A DNA stretch of 64,000 nt from Paenibacillus wynnii (GTDB lineage Bacteria > Bacillota > Bacilli > Paenibacillales > Paenibacillaceae): assembly GCF_030812855.1 (NCBI RefSeq), contig NZ_JAUSTK010000025.1, positions 1 through 64,000 on the forward strand, written 5' to 3'. Every line of letters begins with the position of its first letter. Within the stretch, counting starts at the first letter, position 1. The notes beneath the pieces are model-generated. The model saw only the letters and a program-made list of their open reading frames with translations, did not search any database and was not told where the DNA came from. Shown here in pieces: positions 60,809 through 64,000 of this stretch. The translations under genes were made by a program, and so were the position numbers.

Positions 60809-61660
60809 TTACTCTTTGTCTAAAAATGCCCTTGCCGATATATACACAAACCGCTCGGCCCGCGCCATTACATGGAACTTCTGCTCTGGAAAATACTTGT
60901 ATAGATAATCTACAAAATACCCCGGATTCTCCGCGTTTCCAGCAAAGAGATCATAGTGTAAGGGAATAACCGTCTCAAATTGGGCTACCGCTGCAAACTC
61001 CGCAGCTTCACGATAACTCATGTTACCTACTAGATTGCGTGCATTGCGGAAATAATCTCGACCGTTGATTGGCAGCATCGCCAGGTCAATAGGATGGCTG
61101 CTCACAGCATCAACAAGCTCGGGGTATAGCACGGTATCTCCGGCATGGTACAGCGTAACTCCGTTCAGCTCCAAAATATAACCAACGAAATGAGGATTCC
61201 CTTGTTCGTCCCTTGTCAACTGCTCGTGAGCGGCGGCTAAAGGCAGCACCCGCAGCTTAGGTCCATAAGAAATCCATTTGCCCTCTTCGGCCTTCAAGAA
61301 CTGCTCATCCTTCACGCCAAGCTCCTTAAGAAGGGGTTCGCACATAGCTGGCGCCGTGATCATAACCGCTGGATTATGGATAACCAGCTGTGGAAGGGTT
61401 CCTTTATCCAAATGATCTTCATGATCATGGGTAATCAGGCACACATCGGCATTCGTGATATCCTCGGGTGAGATCGGCGCCGGAAAGGTTCGGTCAGGAT
61501 TAGGTGATACGTATGGGTCAATGTAGACCGTTACTCCATCTCCTTTTATAATCACACTCTCCTGCCCAAGAAACCATACCGCCAGACAGCCATATGGCAC
61601 CTCTGTACGTCTCACCTCTCCAATAAGATGCTTACCTCTGCGTTCCTCTTGCTTGTTCAT
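60809..61660 (-). CDS. UlaG-like MBL-fold hydrolase
   Basis: 283 residues. VWFLGQESVII, ITHDHEDHLDKGTLP (HxHxDH), YHAGDTVLYPEL and VIPLHYDLFAGN match the L-ascorbate-6-phosphate lactonase UlaG layout closely. No ascorbate PTS genes are near, so the substrate may differ. GGAGAA lies just before the ATG. Confidence 0.88.
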   Translation of the reverse strand: MNKQEERRGKHLIGEVRRTEVPYGCLAVWFLGQESVIIKGDGVTVYIDPYVSPNPDRTFPAPISPEDITNADVCLITHDHEDHLDKGTLPQLVIHNPAVMITAPAMCEPLLKELGVKDEQFLKAEEGKWISYGPKLRVLPLAAAHEQLTRDEQGNPHFVGYILELNGVTLYHAGDTVLYPELVDAVSSHPIDLAMLPINGRDYFRNARNLVGNMSYREAAEFAAVAQFETVIPLHYDLFAGNAENPGYFVDYLYKYFPEQKFHVMARAERFVYISARAFLDKE

Positions 61661-61834
61661 TCGTTCTCCAGCCTTTCTTCTGATGATGAGATTGAAGTTT
61701 CAAATAATAACTGTCTAAGCGCTGCAGCCCAACATCGACCACCCGGGATCATTTACCACATACAGCCTAGTATAATCCTTCCAAGTCACGAATGCCTAAT
61801 TTAAAACTAACTATCTTAATTTGCGAATATATAA

Positions 61835-62112
61835 ATGCAGGATTTGGTGGGGTTAATGGTGCCTCAGGTGCTCAATTGTTGTACTTTGTGCAGGATTTGG
61901 TGCGTTAATGGTGCCTCTGGTGCTCAATTGTTGTACTTTATGCAGGATTTGGTGCGTTAATGGTGCCTGAGGCGCTGAATTGTTGTACTTTATGCAGGAT
62001 TTGGTGCGTTAACAGTGCCTCGGGAGCTGAATTGTTGTAGTAAATGCAGGATTACAGCGTAAACCATACCTCAGGTGCTCAATTGTTGTACTTTATGCAG
62101 GATTTGGTGCTT
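61835..62112. repeat. Five and a part copies of a 52-bp tandem repeat
   Basis: ATGCAGGATTTGGTGCG...CTCAATTGTTGTACTTT recurs at 61835, 61888, 61940, 61992, 62044 and, in part, 62095. Spacing is 51-53 bp; copy 5 is the most diverged. The gap 61661-62192 has no gene besides this and a terminator. Confidence 0.92.
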
Positions 62113-62120
62113 CGCTCAAC

Positions 62121-62149
62121 AAAAAAAGCTGCCAATCGGCAGCCTTTTT
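62121..62149 (-). terminator. Bidirectional terminator behind the GH18-like gene
   Basis: GCTGCC pairs with GGCAGC around AATC, with seven A before and five T after. Confidence 0.9.
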
Positions 62150-62192
62150 GCTATAAACACATTAAATTGGAATCCCTAAGGATCTATCCAAA

Positions 62193-63443
62193 CTAAAACT
62201 CCACCGATCCATTCATTTGGGTCCAGGCGGGCTGTGCAATAATTCCAAGGCGCCAGATCGCTATCCCTTTAAGGTCATAACGTTTGGCCAGCCCAATTTT
62301 GGTATTCACAGAAGTCTCGTTTTCACTGGCTAGAGATATCCCAAGAATCAGCTTCTCCTTGTTAACCTGCTGGAGAGCAAGACGTATGGCCTCATCCACT
62401 TTATTCACAGGCTCAGGACTTTTCTCGTCACCGTAAGCGTAAGCCATTATGATCAAATCGTCGGCAAGACTTCCAAGCGTTTTATAGTCATATCCTGTAT
62501 AAGAGCTGTTTAAAGGATGAAGGACAAGCGTTAGCTTAAGTCCAGCTTGACGTGCTTTTGTAGATAAATTTTGGACAAAACTGTTATAATCTGAACGGAC
62601 TTTTGCTTTATCACCGCTGAGGCCCAATCCCTCCAGATCCAGTAAAATCCCTTTAAATCCCTTCTGAACAGCCGTATCCACGATACCAGAAATAGTCCGG
62701 GCCTGCAGCACCTGATCCTCAAGGTTCTTGGTGAGCTCCAGCTTACCATCTACCGAATAAACCATTAGATACGGAGTTGTACCGCTTGTTGCTGTATCTG
62801 ATATCATGAGTTCCGGTGTAAGCTCACCCGCAGGCTTAGGCCATTTATATTCCTCACCTTGAGTGGTAAACTCGCCACTACGGTCAATTCTACTCCAACC
62901 AAAAGCAATAGCATCAAAATCCGGAACAAATGAGTATTGATCAAAAGACGAAAGTGCATAGAAACCCAAGGTGTACATATCCTTCTTCGGTGAAATAATG
63001 GATACGGTCTTCGTTAGCTGATTCCAAGACACCCCAGCCCCAAATTGCCCGCTGAAAAAGCTTAATGGAATCATCGTGGTTCCACGAACATTTTGCGGGG
63101 CTACTGCCAGTTTCACCGTTCCGCCGTTTACCAAGGCATTTACGCTGCCTATAGTAAGCTCTACTTTCTTGTCCACCGTCCCTACTTTTTTGGTTGCGGT
63201 AATCTTCTTAGCCGTCTGATTCCAAACCACCGGAATATTTAAGGCTTCTGCTATTGCCCGAAATGGCACCATAGTCGTTCCCTTCATCACCGCAGGTTCT
63301 ACCGGAAAGGGAAGTGGATATCCGTCAAGCAGTATGGTAACCCCACCGGCTGTAGCTGCTGCTTGTGTAGTATTGCCTAGCAGAGCTGTCATACTACTTA
63401 GTGCAATGACGCAGCATAATAGTATTTTCCCATAACGTTTCAT
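62193..63443 (-). CDS. Secreted protein with copper-amine-oxidase N-like stalk domain and GH18-like domain
   Basis: 416 residues. A signal peptide (about 1-30) ends near TTQAAAT. Two stalk repeats follow (MVPFRAIAEALN and VVWNQTAKKI; MIPLSFFSGQFG and VSWNQLTKTV), then a TIM-barrel like YaaH/spore glycosylases of GH18: GFKGILLDLEGL has the catalytic Glu, and LADDLIIMAYAYGDE and GIAIWRLGI come later. Likely a cell-wall-bound sugar hydrolase. AAGGAG lies 7 nt before the ATG. Confidence 0.88.
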   Translation of the reverse strand: MKRYGKILLCCVIALSSMTALLGNTTQAAATAGGVTILLDGYPLPFPVEPAVMKGTTMVPFRAIAEALNIPVVWNQTAKKITATKKVGTVDKKVELTIGSVNALVNGGTVKLAVAPQNVRGTTMIPLSFFSGQFGAGVSWNQLTKTVSIISPKKDMYTLGFYALSSFDQYSFVPDFDAIAFGWSRIDRSGEFTTQGEEYKWPKPAGELTPELMISDTATSGTTPYLMVYSVDGKLELTKNLEDQVLQARTISGIVDTAVQKGFKGILLDLEGLGLSGDKAKVRSDYNSFVQNLSTKARQAGLKLTLVLHPLNSSYTGYDYKTLGSLADDLIIMAYAYGDEKSPEPVNKVDEAIRLALQQVNKEKLILGISLASENETSVNTKIGLAKRYDLKGIAIWRLGIIAQPAWTQMNGSVEF

Positions 63444-63523
63444 AGCGAATCTCCTTTTTTATAAAATAGTCCATCTATCATACTACCAAAATTGATATTT
63501 TTTGCAAATTAATAGATCAAGAA

Positions 63524-63601
63524 GAAACGGCTTAGCCGTCCTTAATGGGAGCCTACGCTTCCGAAGCAGCGATACTCCGTATCGCTTTCAGTATCCGTTT
63601 C
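63524..63601. repeat. Multi-hairpin intergenic element
   Basis: GAAACGG and CCGTTTC close a 78-bp unit. Inside are three further self-complementary parts: ACGGCTTAGCCGT, GCTTCCGAAGC and GCGATACTCCGTATCGC. The layout looks like a dispersed repeat of Paenibacillus intergenic regions, but only one copy is in the window. Confidence 0.5.
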
Positions 63602-63652
63602 TCGTAGAAATATAAGCAAAGTATACTGAAAACTTATACTTTCTTATATTTT

Positions 63653-63693
63653 AAAAAAACCGCCAATCCCCTTAATTCAGGTAATTAGCGGTT
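63653..63693 (-). terminator. Terminator of the PatB-like gene
   Basis: On the minus strand AACCGC-AAT pairs with ATT-GCGGTT around a long loop, followed by seven T. Confidence 0.72.
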
Positions 63694-63722
63694 CTAATAA
63701 TAGGTACCTTATTAGAATCTAT

Positions 63723-64000
63723 TTATAGACTATTATTGACAGCCGCTGAGAAACGTTCCAAAGCTTCCTGCAGAATCGATCTCGGACAAGCCAGATTTAT
63801 ACGCAGATAACCTTCACCCTCTGAGCCAAATACCGAACCTTCACTAAAAGCTACTTTGGCTTCTTTAAACATAAGGTTTTTGAGGCCATTAATATCCCTG
63901 TTTAATCCGCGGCAGTCGATCCACAACAGATATGTAGCTTCTGGGCGCATCACTTTCACCTGTGATAAATGCTCCGATAAATAGCTGATCGCATAATCCA
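63723..64000 (-). CDS. PatB/MalY-type PLP aminotransferase, C-terminal part only
   Basis: The frame is open to the window edge, so only the last 92 residues are seen. VKVMRPEATYLLWIDCR, SVFGSEGEGYLRIN and LACPRSILQEALERF match the C-terminus of cystathionine beta-lyase/PatB enzymes, which cleave C-S bonds of cystathionine or cysteine conjugates. The PLP lysine lies outside. Confidence 0.88.
   Translation of the reverse strand, partial: DYAISYLSEHLSQVKVMRPEATYLLWIDCRGLNRDINGLKNLMFKEAKVAFSEGSVFGSEGEGYLRINLACPRSILQEALERFSAAVNNSL

Noticed and set aside
61835-62112. CRISPR array
   Set aside because: The whole 52-bp unit repeats with scattered changes; there are no unique spacers between short constant repeats, and no cas genes.

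Overview
The window looks like a chromosomal segment of a Paenibacillus-type Gram-positive (Bacillota) bacterium. Evidence: Shine-Dalgarno sites are strong and GGAGG-like. The haem genes run in the Gram-positive order hemE-hemH-hemY. There are YtxH, DUF1450, DUF1232 and DUF86 proteins of Bacillus/Paenibacillus type, a YesN-type AraC regulator, a LexA box and a Zur box of Bacillus type, and U-tract terminators behind most genes. Most genes lie on the minus strand in short operons.

Layout. The left edge holds the 5' end of a class C group II intron, sitting directly behind the terminator of an ABC-F gene. Positions 2-6.5 kb carry a TetR regulator, a DUF92 membrane protein, an FAH-family hydrolase, a glycerophosphodiesterase and a CapA protein. 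Positions 6.6-10.1 kb are the hemE-hemH-hemY operon. Positions 10.3-14.1 kb hold an MFS pump, two methyltransferases and a small zinc-ribbon-like protein.

Positions 14.1-24.0 kb form the most unusual block. A tight four-gene operon encodes an MBL-fold hydrolase, a membrane-anchored nucleotidyltransferase, an acyltransferase resembling FeeM/LuxI, and an MMPL exporter. It faces a LytTR response regulator and a 1301-residue hybrid kinase that carries both a HisKA core and a CheA-like core. Inference: this may be a locus for making, exporting and sensing an acylated small molecule.

Positions 24.2-33 kb are housekeeping and small conserved genes, including murI, a LysM-M14 peptidoglycan peptidase, YtxH, a SufR-like regulator, an IscA-like protein with no cysteines and a Dabb protein. 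Positions 33.2-37.6 kb are a zinc-homeostasis block with a Zur box between divergent CobW-family chaperones. A soluble multi-PAS hybrid kinase follows.

Positions 41.43-46.46 kb are a 5-kb island bounded by a 19-bp direct repeat of the tRNA-Leu(CAG) 3' end. It carries a TetR regulator, an MDR oxidoreductase, an old-yellow-enzyme reductase and two short-chain dehydrogenases, and two of its promoters share one operator design. To the right lie an MFS permease, an ABC exporter, an SOS-type promoter ahead of a DUF5680 gene, dbpA, a decayed sugar-utilisation locus (substrate-binding protein fused to a GH2 tail, plus a YesN regulator without receiver domain), a chemoreceptor, a radical SAM enzyme, an UlaG-like hydrolase, a GH18-like secreted protein and a partial PatB/MalY aminotransferase. 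Three gene-free gaps hold 51-, 52- and 62-bp tandem repeats. All readings are by eye; no database search or folding was run.
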